Part shown: piece by piece, positions 32,947 to 44,700 of the stretch
Numbering within the stretch: position 1 is the stretch's first letter
Layout of the letters: each line of letters opens with the position of its first letter
Source of the DNA: Conchocele bisecta
Lineage: Eukaryota; Mollusca; Bivalvia; Lucinida; Thyasiridae
Reading direction: 5' to 3'
Assembly: GCA_029237695.1 (NCBI GenBank)
Contig: CM055272.1
Coordinates: forward strand, 17,782,042-17,846,041
Length of the DNA: 64,000 bases
Program-made: the position numbers and the translations under genes
The notes under the pieces: generated by a model
Database searches by the model: none
What the model was told of the DNA's origin: nothing
What the model saw: the letters and a program-made list of their open reading frames with translations, nothing else

Positions 32947-33246
32947 TTGTCAAATAACCCGGCGAATATGCCTGCTCTATTCTGTTTTATTTTATCGCAC
33001 TGTTATCCTCCATTCGAATGTTCATGTGACATATTCGTCTGGACAATATTTTATTAATTTTTGTTCGAGTTTTTGTGTGATGTATTCGTACGTATTTTTC
33101 ACCATGTGTGACTTATTCGCACGAATATATCACACGTGTGATATATTCATTTCTGTGACATATAGGGTTCAACATACGTATAGTATTGGTATAGTACGTA
33201 TAGTTGACCTGCAGAAAAGCGCTACTGTATATACTACTCCCAAAAA

Positions 33247-33309
33247 TGTACAGAATTGGCGATAAAAAATTTACAATTTTCAAATTGTAATTTTTTATCG
33301 CCAATTGTA
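33247..33309. repeat. Short perfect hairpin
   Basis: ATTGGCGATAAAAAATTTAC and its complement flank AATTTTCAAATT. Confidence 0.8.
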
Positions 33310-33484
33310 ATCCAAAGTGGTCTTCTTGTAGACGCTACACCGTTCGTCTGTAATGTGCACATGTATGAAGTGTAATGAACATATGTGGCTGTGACTAAAA
33401 GGGGCTTATGATGAAATTATGTAAGTGTAGCTCCTGATCAAATAGCACACTCGTGTATCTTGATATTAATGATCTTTGCAGTGC

Positions 33485-33717
33485 GGGGGCCCGTTTCACT
33501 AAACTTCGTACGACTAAAATGAAAATTTAGGGTCGTCTGGAAATATCAATTGATGGATTTACATTTATTGAGCATAGGCTGCATATGCAGCCTATGCTCA
33601 ATAAATGTAAATCCAATAATTGTTTACAAGAAACGTTGTTAATGTGAAAATCACAGACTATCATAATTTTGCACTTACGAACATTTTAGACGTACGAAGT
33701 TTAGTGAAACGGCCCCC
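33485..33717 (+). mobile_element. Family B MITE
   Basis: Complete copy. The left terminus lacks the GTTCGTAAGTGC segment. Confidence 0.88.
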
Positions 33718-33957
33718 AGATCCTGATCAGACTGTGCGGTTGCACAGGCTGAGCTGGATATACACTGGTCGGCAGACCCATACGCCCCATTTCTCCAGTC
33801 ACAGCCACATTTATCAGTGAGTGGTGTGCGACTTACATAATATGTTGAGCATAGTGTCGAAGGGAGATAACTCAAACAAGTAGAATGTACCGATTGGTCA
33901 GAGTGGTCTGTCTTACCGACAAGTACTGACGTATATGAAAATATATCTGAAGTACAC

Positions 33958-34069
33958 CATCGCCTGCGTTATTAATCTTACTACCCAGATATCAACCGTT
34001 TCTGAAATATACTGGTAACCGCAATCAATCAGTTTGATTGACAGCTCAGGCTCAGTCAATGAATGTGGT
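33958..34069 (+). mobile_element. Family G fragment
   Basis: ATCGCCTGCGTTATTAATCT then a shortened GACAGCTCAGGCTCAGTC hairpin arm. Confidence 0.6.
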
Positions 34070-34177
34070 TACAGTGGGGTCAGCGTGTAAGTGCACACAC
34101 GAACGAACACGACAGGTTGGAACCAACATGTCGTTCATGTTCGTTCGTGTGTGCACTTACACGCTGACCCCACTGTA
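34070..34177. mobile_element. Family R TA-flanked hairpin, second copy
   Basis: Nearly identical to 27471-27574, with the same GGTTGGAACCAAC centre and a 3-4 bp insertion. Confidence 0.9.
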
Positions 34178-34351
34178 CCTTTAATGTCCGCTAGTTACAC
34201 TCTTTATTGCATGTCGATCAATAATTCCTGGAAGTTTACCGATCTCGTCGGTATATCCGTATTGTAGTCGTGCTCGGCGGTTATCATGCATATCTTTACG
34301 CTGTCGTGTATGTAGCTATTGTTGTTGTTTACATCACAGCGATTTGAACAG

Positions 34352-34536
34352 AGTACACAATCGCAGATGGGTGTCATACGGGGGTGTCTTCCGTTGGAAC
34401 TATCCTAAAGAAAATCAAAGTAGGTACGTCCGGTTTCCGATTCAGAATTCTACAGAGATGAGAGTGTACATCAAGAACCTGATATGATGGGTTCGTGACG
34501 TCACACATGGAATGGGGATGCCCTTCGTGATTGGAA
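34352..34536 (+). pseudogene. Meteorin-like copy 1, damaged exon 2
   Basis: In the main frame it reads FRWNYPKENQ onward and, past the TGA, RDVTHGMGMPFVIG, which nearly equals RDVTHGIGMPFVIG of copy 2. Two of the family's four cysteines fall here and both are lost or out of frame. Confidence 0.65.
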
Positions 34537-34664
34537 GTAAGTATTCACCAGTCGCTCGTGAAATACAGACGGTTACGATGTCACCTGAATCGCGTCAGTA
34601 TGATGACCTGACGTAAAAAGTAACGAGTTTCTTTCGACAAAAATATCAATTTGCATGCGTTTTA

Positions 34665-34870
34665 AGCCTTTAAACCTGACAGCCCACAATAGCGGTTTCT
34701 GCAAACAGATCCAGATGAGCCGGCTCATCAGGATATTCACTTTTTGAATTTTCATATTTTTGAGAACAAAAAAAACCAACCTTTTCATAAATGGACTAGT
34801 CTGAATACCATTTTGTGACGGTTGGATTGGTTGCAAAATTAACATATCAAAATCCATTCCAGGTTAGAGA
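34665..34870 (+). mobile_element. Family H2 hairpin element
   Basis: CAGATGAGCCGGCTCATCAGG forms a shortened hairpin. The interior matches 18840-18940. A related right end (CTTAGGGGTGAAAGGGTTAA) occurs at about 35310-35335. Confidence 0.65.
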
Positions 34871-35400
34871 ATACCAAATGGTGCGAAATCGCCAAGGGGG
34901 GTATGCAAAAGTAGTCCGGTATACACACAAATAATAGTGCGGGCGTTTTGAGGTCACATATACAGTTTGCTTGCAAATCTTGATCCAATGCTACCCAGTT
35001 TCACTTGAGGAACACCAGGTTTCAGCATTAAAAAGAAAACACTGAACCTGTTGGTCACATGATGTAAACAGAGTTTCCGTGTCCAAAAAATGTAAACAAT
35101 ATTGGGGGAGCATGACAAGGTTGGATTTTTGTTTCTTAGGAGTAAGTGCACCTATTGTTAATTCATGCAGAAGCAGTACAGACTGGCTGCAGGTCATGTA
35201 CAAGTAGGTCCCACAGCATCCATATGAACAGTGACATCAGGAGAGACTGGCCTTATTGGATGGGTTTCGGTTAAATTATATAGTAAAACTCTTTGGTGTG
35301 TTCTAACCTCCAGTTACTTAGGGGTGAAAGGGTTAATAGCAATTAACATTGTTTGATGAATATAATACCCGGAAAGTGTAGTTTAATATTAACTTTATCA

Positions 35401-35515
35401 GGGGCCCGTATCACTAAACATCGTACGACTAAAATGTTCGTAAGTACACAATTATAATAGTCACTGTTATCTTGTAAACAATTATTGGATTTACATTTAT
35501 TGATTAGCTACATTA
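35401..35515 (+). mobile_element. Family B MITE, left part only
   Basis: Starts GGGGCCCGTATCACTAAAC and stops after GGATTTACATTTATTGAT. Confidence 0.75.
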
Positions 35516-35824
35516 AATATTATATGTTCTACTTCTCAAACGGCATAACAGGTCAAAATGACTGATGTCTGGACTTGGCCAGATGGTTGACTTGGCCACC
35601 TCATGTGCCGCCCAGGATACAGTAATGAGGCAGTGTTCACTTAAATGCTATACATATTTTCCATCACATTTAAAAAGCAATTATCTTTGAATCAAATCAT
35701 GATCAGGTATGTAGTTGGTCTTTTAATGGCCTTATTGCTTGTAAAAAGCACCAATGTAGCATTTGTTATGAAAAGGAGCAATTATAGTGATTTCGATTAG
35801 TGTTGATCCAGATCATTGTACATT
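35516..35824. other. Unassigned stretch
   Basis: No gene or repeat match was recognised. Confidence 0.4.
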
Positions 35825-36130
35825 TATCCCGTCAACACAGGGCGTATGTGCCGTGAAACACGGTGCCGTGAAACATTTTTGATATCCTGTCAATACGACT
35901 TACTCACTGCGTATGAATATGTGCGGTTGCTGGGGTTATTTCTTTGCATTTTAAAGCCATTTGTATGTGTTGACGGGATAAATAGAATAGTAGGTTAGTG
36001 CCGTGAATGGGAAAAAATATCTGGCGCGGCACGGGAACGGGGATGTGCTCGGCAGAGCCTCGCCCATTCCGTTTCCTGAGCCTTGCCAGATAGTTTTCCC
36101 ATTCACAGCACTAACCTACTATTCTCTATA
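35825..36130 (+). mobile_element. Family D composite MITE, complete
   Basis: Both modules are present, from ATCCCGTCAACACAGGGCG to the TAACCTACTATTCTCTATA end. Confidence 0.88.
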
Positions 36131-36424
36131 TCTGCGCAATCTGATCAGGGACTGCATTATTAGCCAGATTCATATTTTCACACTTATTAATGTTATTGCA
36201 ATCAGTGCAGAAACAGATCAGACTGAAGTCTGATATGGGTACTCTACTCTGTTCGCAAAACTCATTTCTTGTTGTGCTATTCAGTAAGAAATAAACGTTG
36301 AAATACAGCGAAGGACCGCATCTCTATGAATACATTTACAAAGGGAAATAACTAGCTACGCTCCCGCAATGCAATACAGACAGGGGTTGTTTCTCTTAGA
36401 CCGCTGTTCATAGAAGTGGCAGCA

Positions 36425-36650
36425 ATATAATCATGTGGCTGTGACTGGAGTCGTGGAGCTTATTGTATCGTGTCCAGCCTACATCTAACTCCTGATCAGA
36501 TTTGGAGAAATGGGGCTCGTGGTATTGTTAACCAGCCTAGCTCCTGATCTGTATCTGGCGAAATGGGGCTTATGATATTGGTGACCAGTCCAGCTCCTGA
36601 TATATAACTGGAGAAACGGGGCTTATTGTATTGTTAACCAGCTTATCGCA
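36425..36650 (+). repeat. Family H, short tandem copies
   Basis: Four units of about 60 bp, each with a GGAGAAATGGGGCT-like start and CCTGATC/CCTGAT-like end (at about 36435, 36500, 36556 and 36608). Confidence 0.65.
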
Positions 36651-36668
36651 TGGTTTGCCAACTCCTAT

Positions 36669-37029
36669 TATAGGAATGAATGGCCTTTTTGTGGAATTTA
36701 TCGGGGTATAAACTTGGAAAAGTCGCGGGAATACTGGACGAAGCGATAAAAACTTACCTCGTCCAGTATTCCCGCGACTTTTCCAAGTTTATCTCCCCGA
36801 TAAATTCCACAAAAAGGCCATTCATTCCTTATAATTCCAGCATTTGAAATAAATTCATCAAGAAAATGTGTATATTTTCCGTTTTCTTAAGAATTATTTT
36901 AACTGCGCCTCACGGATACGGAAAGTAGTTCGGCATGGGAGTTTACTGGGATATAAATTTTGGACAGAGACTTGCTACGGACCAATCAAATGTTAGGGAA
37001 TTGTGTAAATATTTTTGTGCTGGAATTAT
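36669..37029 (+). mobile_element. Family A foldback element, complete
   Basis: Hairpin with arms of about 75 bp (AGGAATGAATGGCCTTTTTG) around GCGATAAAAACTTACC, then a tail of about 190 bp ending GTGCTGGAATTAT. Confidence 0.9.
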
Positions 37030-37084
37030 AACCTGGTACAACCCACAGGTTTATTTCGGTATCTATAGTGGTTTGGGTGCATTG

Positions 37085-37297
37085 TAACCAACATACAATG
37101 TCCGTTAGCATTTTAATGAAACATGGTTGTCGTCCCTGATATCAGTGTGGACATTTACGTCTGATATAAAATGTATAATAATGCCAATTAATACGTGGGG
37201 AAATGGTGAATGAATGTTTATTTTGCCAGAAAATGTCTCAGATGATGTCAATGATATAAAGAACATTTTGTGCCTACTGAGTGGGCGTGTACATTTA
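37085..37297 (+). mobile_element. Family I fragment abutting an exon
   Basis: ATGTCCGTTAGCATTTTAAT through GCCTACTGAGTGGGCGTGTA matches the right half of 18196-18716. It stops 18 bp before the acceptor AG of the next exon. Confidence 0.75.
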
Positions 37298-37315
37298 AAT
37301 AATACTCTGTTCCAG

Positions 37316-37422
37316 AACGTAACAGTTGTTCCACGGCGAGTAACGACACTATCCGACTGCGGATTGACCCTCGGGCCACATTCGTCTACTACGGCATCCC
37401 GGAATACAATGTCAAATATTGA
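37316..37422 (+). CDS. Meteorin-like copy 1, intact terminal exon 3
   Basis: After acceptor CTCTGTTCCAG, two bases complete a split codon (phase 1 intron). Then 34 codons run to TGA, including NSCSTASNDTIRLRID and ending EYNVKY. Copy 2 has the same pattern, with SCSLKSNGSIMLKID and ending DYTVKY. It is too short for routine ORF calling. Its upstream exon is damaged, so expression is doubtful. Confidence 0.7.
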
Positions 37423-37436
37423 TGTTTATACCTACA

Positions 37437-38035
37437 GAGCCCCGCAGGGGACGTATATAGAGAATGTTCTAGCGACTCATATGTACAAGTGAGATAGAGA
37501 ATAGTAGGTTAGTGCCGTGAATGGGAAAAAAATATCTGGCAAGGCTCAGGAAACGGGATGGGCGAGGCTTTGCCGAGCACATCCCGTTTCCGTGCCGCGC
37601 CAGATATTTTTTCCCATTCACGGCACTAACTTACTATTCTATTTATCCCGTCAACACCTACAAATGGCTGTAACATGCAAAAATTGTATTGACTGGATAT
37701 CAAAAATGTTTCACGGCACCGTGTTTCACCGCACATACGCACTGTGTTGACGGGATAAAATATTTTTTTTTATTAATTTGTTCCCACTAAATAACAATTC
37801 GTTCTCACTAAATAACTTTATTCCCTCAATTTAACAATTCCTTCCCACGAGTTAACAATTCGTACCCACGAAATAGCAATTCATTCCATCAATTTAACAA
37901 CTCGTTCCCACGAAATAACACGGGAACGAATTGTTAATTCGTGGGAACGAATTGTTAATTCGAGAAAAACGAATTGTTAAATTGAGGGAACGAATTGTTA
38001 TTTCGTGGGAACGAATTAATAAAAAAAATCCATGC
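37437..38035. mobile_element. Family K foldback split by a family D element
   Basis: Left end GAGCCCCGCAGGGGACG, then family D at 37495-37759, then CAATTCGTTCCCACGAAAT-type units in opposing orientations to about 38035. Confidence 0.65.
37495..37759 (+). mobile_element. Family D composite MITE
   Basis: Hairpin module followed by the ATCCCGTCAACACC module in reversed order relative to 397-695, ending GTGTTGACGGGATAAAA. Confidence 0.88.
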
Positions 38036-38220
38036 CTGCTCAAGACATACATAGCTATACCATGCAAATATATGTACAGTGGAACCTCTCTAAACCGGAC
38101 ACATATATATGTTACTTGCACTGTTTTTGATATGTATCATTGCCATTGATCTCCAATAATAAGGTATGTTCATGATTGCAAAGCATCCACGCATGTCCTG
38201 AAGTAGTCATCTATCTGTTT

Positions 38221-38280
38221 TACAGTGGAACCTCTCTAAGCCGGACACCCAATGGTGTCCGGTTTAGAGGTTCCACAGTA
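38221..38280. mobile_element. Family J TA-flanked hairpin, short copy
   Basis: TACAGTGGAACCTCTCTAAG and TTTAGAGGTTCCACAGTA. A half copy lies at 38075-38102. Confidence 0.85.
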
Positions 38281-39054
38281 ATTAATTACCTCCCCTGTTT
38301 ATCACAGTTTCTGCTCGCATATATTCGATATACATGTAGTGCACATTGCTTGGAATAATATCAAATGGAACGGTGTGATTGGTTATTATAGTTCGTCCAA
38401 CGTTCTAAGCCAATCGCTGGGCAGCATTGTGTTCCACTTATTTCACAAATTCAAACCCCAATAAGTTACAAATTACTAGAGATTTAATGATTAACTGTTC
38501 TACAGGAATATAAATGTAAAATCAATACTCGGATGGCACATTGCATTGTCACATATTGGATTTTTCAGGAACTAAATGCTGCGGTCGCTTACTCTCCCTC
38601 GCATTTAATTCCTCAAAAATCTGGTCACTTGCAGAAAACATGTAAGAAGCAAAAAACGACATATTGAAGATATGAGACGATACCTGTGTCAGTTCATCGG
38701 CAACTGTACGTTAGCGTTTAGTTACATTACATGGCATTACATAAGCGGTATGACGGAACAGTATTTCCACATTTACGTTTGAAGCGTTATTTGTTTGTTT
38801 TCTAGTTCATGTAGAGTGACCTAATAATTTGCTAATACACACTTTATTAGGTGAGTGTATGATATTAGTGTTGTCACATATTGTATAATTTCCTCTCAAT
38901 AACAATATAGCGAAGTATGAACGCCAACGCCCTGCAGATTATTGCTATATTTAGTGCGCGAAATGGAAACCTTATTCCACAAATCTATACCGTTGACTGT
39001 GTTTTAGCGATAAACGGAAAACGTGCAGCTGGCTAGTCAGAGTACATGTACGTA
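38281..39054. other. Unassigned stretch
   Basis: No gene is seen. A short imperfect inverted pair around 38560-38640 (GGATTTTTCAGGAACTAAATG and TTAATTCCTCAAAAATC) is the only structure noted. Confidence 0.4.
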
Positions 39055-39475
39055 ATAGTTATAGTTCACATATTGAATTTTTAATAAATTAATTTCGTAG
39101 CGAGCGCGCAAAGCGCTCGCTACTAAATTTATTTATTACAAATTCAATATGTGAACTTATAACTAACTTATTGGTTGCCCCGCCCCATCGCGGGCACCTG
39201 TCTATTAGAATGGAGTGCTACCCATAAATGTGTTTTAAAAAACGATACTAATTCGTGATTGGCGGTTGTGACACTGATTCGATCGTACACATGGTGCGCG
39301 TCATAGGAAATTACGTCAACAAGGCCTGTGGTTATAAATATAACTGCTGAGTTATTGAACATTTAATTATTAATTTAATATATATTGGTGAAAGTGTCGC
39401 AATATGCGATTAATTGAGACGAAATGCTCTGCTTTCATTGGTCGAGAAACTAGGGCAAACAATATATACAAAATA
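39055..39475 (+). mobile_element. Family P element, complete
   Basis: Hairpin AATTAATTTCGTAGCGAGCG with its complement at the left, then GTTGCCCCGCCCCATCGCGG, GTGATTGGCGGTTGTGAC, and an end with CATTGGTCGAGAAACTAGGG. Confidence 0.8.
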
Positions 39476-39539
39476 TGAGTGTTTTCCTTATCTGAAGACA
39501 TACATGCAGTGGTTACGGACGCAAATCGACATAATAATA

Positions 39540-39735
39540 TGCGTCTGTGACTGGAGATACGTGGCGTATATGTTTTGCGACCAGTGTAGCCCCGCACAGT
39601 CTGATCAGGATATGCACTGCTCGCCAGTCTACCAAGGAAATACCCACCGTGCTTCTAAGATCGTTATCAGGCTACACTAGTGTGGTATTCGATCAGGAGC
39701 TACACTGGTGACAAATCCGCACCATTTCTAGATCT
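39540..39735 (+). repeat. Family H repeat
   Basis: TGTGACTGGAGATACGTGGC, AGTCTGATCAGGATATGCAC and GATCAGGAGCTACACTGGTG in order. Confidence 0.65.
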
Positions 39736-39847
39736 TCAGTCACAGCCAGAATTGCACTTTTAAAGCTCTATCGCACAATCATCTTATCTAAGGTATCTAC
39801 CACGTGCATCGCCAATCCCGCGTGTATTCAACGCATGTGCATTGTCT

Positions 39848-40018
39848 TATATTATCCACCACCGCCTGCGCGAATCTTGTCAATAGTTGTCAATTGTTTT
39901 CTTTACTATATTGTGACGGAAATCAAGCAGATTGATTGGCTGAACCTGAGCTGCGTAACAGCTCATTCTCAGACAAGCAAGCTGCTTGATTGCGAGTTGA
40001 GATTGCGAGTATACTGAC
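39848..40018 (+). mobile_element. Family G hairpin MITE
   Basis: CCACCGCCTGCGCGAATCTT then a hairpin at GATTGGCTGAACCTGAGCTG. Confidence 0.7.
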
Positions 40019-40204
40019 ATCGCTGTTTGAATGCAAACTTACTATTATTAAACTGGAATGGATCAAGGCCATGCACTGACTAATGACAGTGGCATACATT
40101 TAAAGTGTATCTTATCTCTTATCTCTTCGATATAGTTATATGACTCGGCATGACAAAAAGGGACAATTAGTCCCTTACCCACTATTTGATCAAATACTCA
40201 TTCA

Positions 40205-40395
40205 CCACCACCTGCGCTAATCTTGCCAATATTTCTCAATTGTTTTATTTTAAAATACTCCAATCAGGCCGCTAGATTGAATGAGCCTGAGCTGCGCTGC
40301 AGCTCAGGCTCAGTCAATACATCTGCTTGATTGCGAACTTAGATTGCCAATAGATATTCAGAAACGTTGACATATTGGCAAGATAGACACAATTT
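40205..40395 (+). mobile_element. Family G hairpin MITE
   Basis: CCACCTGCGCTAATCTTGCC to TTGACATATTGGCAAGATAG, with a GAGCTGCGCTGCAGCTC centre. Confidence 0.75.
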
Positions 40396-40539
40396 ATTTA
40401 TTACAAAAAATACTTGAATATCGTGCTAGAAAGCAAACAGTTTTGTTGGATGAGCCTGAGCTGTGCAACATACACTATACGATCGCTTGCGGGCTAATAA
40501 AGTATGATTGTTAGAGATGTTCCAGGGACAAGGTGGGAC

Positions 40540-40800
40540 TCGGGTGGTGATCACAATATTTCCTTGAACTGCCAATCGAGATCGCGACATCATCTTTTTC
40601 ACAAACTACAGTTTGAACCTCAAATCTCAAACCCGAGTTTGAAGAATAATCTCCGATCGCGACATCGAATGATTGTCTTTCTTAATCTAGTGTTTCAGCT
40701 CTCAAACCCAGATTTGACTCGGAGGTATCAATGTGCACAGTAATTCCTTAACCCCGGTTTCAGATCTCAAACTCGGGTTTGAGGAATTAGTGTGCAGTTG
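40540..40800. repeat. Degenerate direct and inverted CAAACCCGAGTTTGA units
   Basis: Six or more variants of AAACTCGGGTTTGAGG, in both orientations, spaced irregularly with ATCGCGACAT in between. Confidence 0.6.
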
Positions 40801-40825
40801 GTTTATGTGCAATTAGGTTTCTGAT

Positions 40826-41070
40826 GCCCGTTTCACTAATTAAAACTTCGTACGACAAAAATGTTCGTAAACGCAAATTTAGGATCGTCTGGAAATTTCA
40901 ATTGGTGGATTTACATTTATTGAGCACAGGCTGCATATGCAGCCTATGCTCAATAAATGTAAATCAAATAATTGTTTACCAAGAAACATTGTTAATATGA
41001 AATTTACAGACTATCATAAGTTTGCACTTACGAACATTTTAGTCGTACGAAGTTTAGTGAAACGGCCCCC
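40826..41070 (+). mobile_element. Family B MITE
   Basis: Complete, with a small insertion in the left terminus (CACTAATTAAAACTTCG). Confidence 0.88.
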
Positions 41071-41279
41071 TGGTTCGCTCGAACGTATTTCGGAAAGTAT
41101 TGATGCTTCCATTCGAGTCTTCAGCAGAGTATCAACCTGTATGACCATTATGTACACCATCCTCCACCCCCCCCCCCCCCTACACACACCACCCCACCAC
41201 CCCTCCTAACACGGCCATCACCAGGAGAGTTTGTCTATGCCAAATATATATTTTCATCGACTCAGCGAAGCATTGGTTA

Positions 41280-41402
41280 TGCGCGTGTCATTTGATATCA
41301 AGTTTATTAGGCTCGCCTAGGAAACGGTAGGAATACCTACGCGTTTCCTAGCCTTGCCTGACCAACTTGATATCAAATGACACTAGTCTGGTATTCTCTG
41401 TA
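41280..41402 (+). mobile_element. Family E hairpin element upstream of meteorin-like copy 2
   Basis: GTGTCATTTGATATCAAG and CTTGATATCAAATGACAC bound a GGAATACCTACGCG centre. The right end reads CTGGTATTCTCTGTAT. It lies about 235 bp before the start codon of copy 2. Confidence 0.85.
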
Positions 41403-41545
41403 TCTCACAAATCAGCGAAGGATTCGTTATGCGCTATCCTTGTCAACTTGATAGCGAAATACACTGTAACAGTTCTGTTAGTATCTATATTGCACAAATC
41501 AATGTCTGCCACTCAAGACGGCTACGTCCGGGTCAAGAAAAAAGT

Positions 41546-41621
41546 AGGTTATGTCGTTTCTTATCTAAGTTTACATACAATCGCTATAATAACGTCCTGA
41601 TTTCGTTATAAGACATAACCT
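41546..41621 (+). promoter_or_regulatory. Inverted repeat and TATA-like site just upstream of copy 2
   Basis: AGGTTATGTC (41546-41555) and its exact complement GACATAACCT (41612-41621) flank a TATA-like GCTATAATAAC at about 41583. The right arm is 14 bp before the ATG. It could be a 5' UTR hairpin or a protein-binding inverted repeat. Confidence 0.35.
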
Positions 41622-41635
41622 CCTATGCCGATAAG

Positions 41636-41739
41636 ATGAAAGGTATTGTGTTAGTGGTTGGTGTCTCTGTGGTGTTGGCCGTAGCGGGGGCGCGATTCCA
41701 GAACACAATATGTGACATCAACGTCTGGGATGGGGAGGA
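41636..41739 (+). CDS. Meteorin-like copy 2, exon 1 (signal peptide)
   Basis: Thirty-four codons plus two bases before donor GTAAGT. The ATG follows GATAAG. The mature N terminus probably starts near RFQNTICDINVW. Too short for routine ORF calling. Confidence 0.75.
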
Positions 41740-44700
41740 GTAAGTTATTTTTTTCTCATTAAATGTATTTATTCATGTATAAACAAAGAATGTACATTTC
41801 CTCTCTCTTTCTATCTGAGTTTTCTTTTCGTACATTATGCAAATATATATATACCATGTATACCGCATGATTATTGGTCAGTACCCATGTACATATACCT
41901 GTATACTTATCGCCATTGCTGTTAAATTGATGTATTGTTGAAATACTTGGGTAAGGGCTGTAACTAATGTTGTGAGAAATTGTAGCCCAAGCCCATTGTA
42001 CTTATATGCAATAAACTATGTTTAAACTAATAGAATGAAAACGGAAAGTGAGAACATATTTCAGCCATATGTTCAGTGAGGACGTTTGCGTTAGCACGCA
42101 TATTATGACTTATATGTGAGCGACGTCACTAAATATGGCACCACCTTTGACATTATGGCCCCGGTGTTGTGAAAAATAAATGCAATGATTAAACATGAGT
42201 TACTCACAGCACAGATACATGTAACTTAAAAACGTTTGAAGCGCCTCATAACGCCGGGTTGTCCATGTGAATTCAAAATGGTGAACGCATAATTTAGCCG
42301 ACCCCATGTCGAATTGATCGCTCACAAAGTGCTTTGATTGCTAAATAATTTAAAATATGAACAACCTTAGGCTTGTGTATGCCAACCGATTGTATCAATA
42401 CTTATCTGGGTAAATGAAGATTTTTGAAAAATTATAACCAGTTGTTGGCGACGGATATGTCATTCAGTAAAATGGGTGTCTCTCGTATAAACATAAATTC
42501 TAATACATATTTTTGCAATTTCGCCTTATTTACGGATTGCCTGATTTACCTGAAACTATAACAGTGGTACCCCTCTAAACTGGACACCCTCGGGACCCGA
42601 TTGTGCTTAATTTGCATGGATTTCAATGTAATTTATTTCATTGTCCTGTCTATTCATCACTGAAAATGACAAACATTGGTTATCGAGTGCATATAACAGT
42701 GAAACCCCTATAAACCCCTCTAAACCGGACATCATGGGGACTTCCCAGGGTGTCCGGTTTAGAGAGGTTCCACTGTATGGAACCTCTCTAAACCGGACAC
42801 CCTGGGAGGTCCCCAGGGTGTCCGGTTTAGAGAGGTTCCACTGTACATACATACCTCGCTAGTGTATTTTGATGTTTGTGTCGTCCCTGAAAAGGTAGGA
42901 CTTCAGCGACAAGTTTCGACATTCCTATGTGTTCAATGACATTGCCTGACAAACTTGGTAATACTAGCCTTGTATTCTCTATGTTCAGGGGCCTATTTCA
43001 TCAACATTGCAAAGTATACTTTACTAGCAAAGTATACTTTGAGGGAGTAATCATTTATTTTTCATGAAATGCATTATTTCATATAGAACTAACAAATGCA
43101 TATATTTCATGATTAAAAGTATGCAGAATTATTATACTGAATTTATTACATTATCACAGCCAAATTGGCTGTGATAATGTAATAAATTCAGTATAATAAA
43201 AATTAATAAATTTTTCAAAAAATTTAAAATTTCTCCCTCAAAGTATACTTTGCTACTAAAGTATACTTTGCAATGTTGATGAAATAGGCTACAGGTATCG
43301 TTTAAAGACTGGGGGCCTCAAGTTATGTAAAAACATACTGTTACAGAAATTAAACGTATTCCACAAGTTTTTAGCATCAAAAGTGTTCGTTTTTACACGT
43401 AAATGTAAATGCTTTGATTTAACGATGGCACTGGCTCGATGACCTTGCATGTCGGGACCGACTATTTAAGTCCCCATCCGATAGGACTAGGCTATCACGA
43501 AGGTGTCTTGCCCAAGGATACGCCGAATCGGCCAGTGTCGGGATTGGAACCCATCGGGACCTTTCGATCCGTAGTCCGATGCTCTACCACTGAGCTATTA
43601 TTACTGCTGACTCGTTTTTACACAGTATTAACTACATTGTAATATTTCAATACGGCGTAACCGTGTTTGTAGTGGTGATCACCAGCTTATGTGCATGTGA
43701 AGACAGTGTGATTAGTTTAATTATTTAAATCAAGTATGTGTATCAACTTAAACACCATTGCTGTCGATATCTTATAAAGTATACTTATTGTACACCAGAA
43801 ATTGCATTGGACAAATGAATATCGACTTCCTTTGAATAAATATCGAATTTTGTTAACATTTTGAGAAAACGCGGTTATCTCCCCTGACCTGAAGATTATT
43901 GATTTCCGTCATGCATATATACAAAATAGTATTATCAATATATGTACCGGGTATTAATAACAATTAAATTAGTCTATATATTAATGACATCTCTAAATGC
44001 TGAACCAAACATATGTAACCCCTACATTTCATCCTGATTTGCGGGACCCCAACTTTAAATTAAATACATGCACCAAGCTAGTGTCTTTTTCTATCAAATT
44101 TATCACTATCGTATCGGAAACGTTTTCATAGCCTTGCCTGATAAACTTGATTTATCCCGTCAACACAGTGAGTATGTGCCGTGAAACACGGTGCCGTGAA
44201 ACATGTTTGATATCCTGTCAATACGACAAAATCACTGCGTATGAATATGTGCGGTTGTCATACTAGTCGATTCTCCGATTTTGAAGATGCGGCTGGGGTT
44301 ATTGTTTTGCATTTTTAAAGCTATGTGTAGTGTTGACGGGATAAATAGAGTAGTATGTTAGTGCCGTGAATGGCAGAGCCTCGCCCATCCCGTTTTCTAC
44401 GCCTTGCCAGATATGTTTTCCCATTCACGGCACTAACCTACTATTCTATTATCAAATGACACTAGCCTGGTATTCTCTATGCCACAGTCGGTCGCAGCAT
44501 GACGTACCGGAAGTGTGTCACGGGGGCACCTTCCGTTGGAACTATCCGCACGGAAGCACGTATCTTCACTTTCTGAAACAACAGGCTTCGGAGATGATGG
44601 TCTGCATCAGTAATGTGCTTGGTGGAACTGTATTCACGGTTCGTGACGTCACGCACGGCATTGGAATGCCCTTCGTTATTGGGAGTACGTATTATCATTT

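Larger units (their letters stand above)
34352..37422 (+). pseudogene. Meteorin-like copy 1, decayed (exons 2 and 3 only)
   Basis: Two segments align with exons 2 and 3 of the intact copies downstream. Exon 2 (34352-34536) keeps TTCCGTTGGAACTATCC and a GTAAGT donor after GTGATTGGAA. It also has a 2-nt insertion after the first cysteine codon, a shortening of about 12 nt and an in-frame TGA near 34490, and the second cysteine codon reads Tyr. Exon 3 (37316-37422) is undamaged. No exon 1 with a signal peptide was found upstream. This reads as a recently decayed third paralog. An assembly error or an unseen functional splice form is the alternative. Confidence 0.6.

Noticed and set aside
42985..42992. 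Extra exon after the family E end at 42985 (GTTCAG)
   Set aside because: The sequence after the AG is a family C MITE, not coding.
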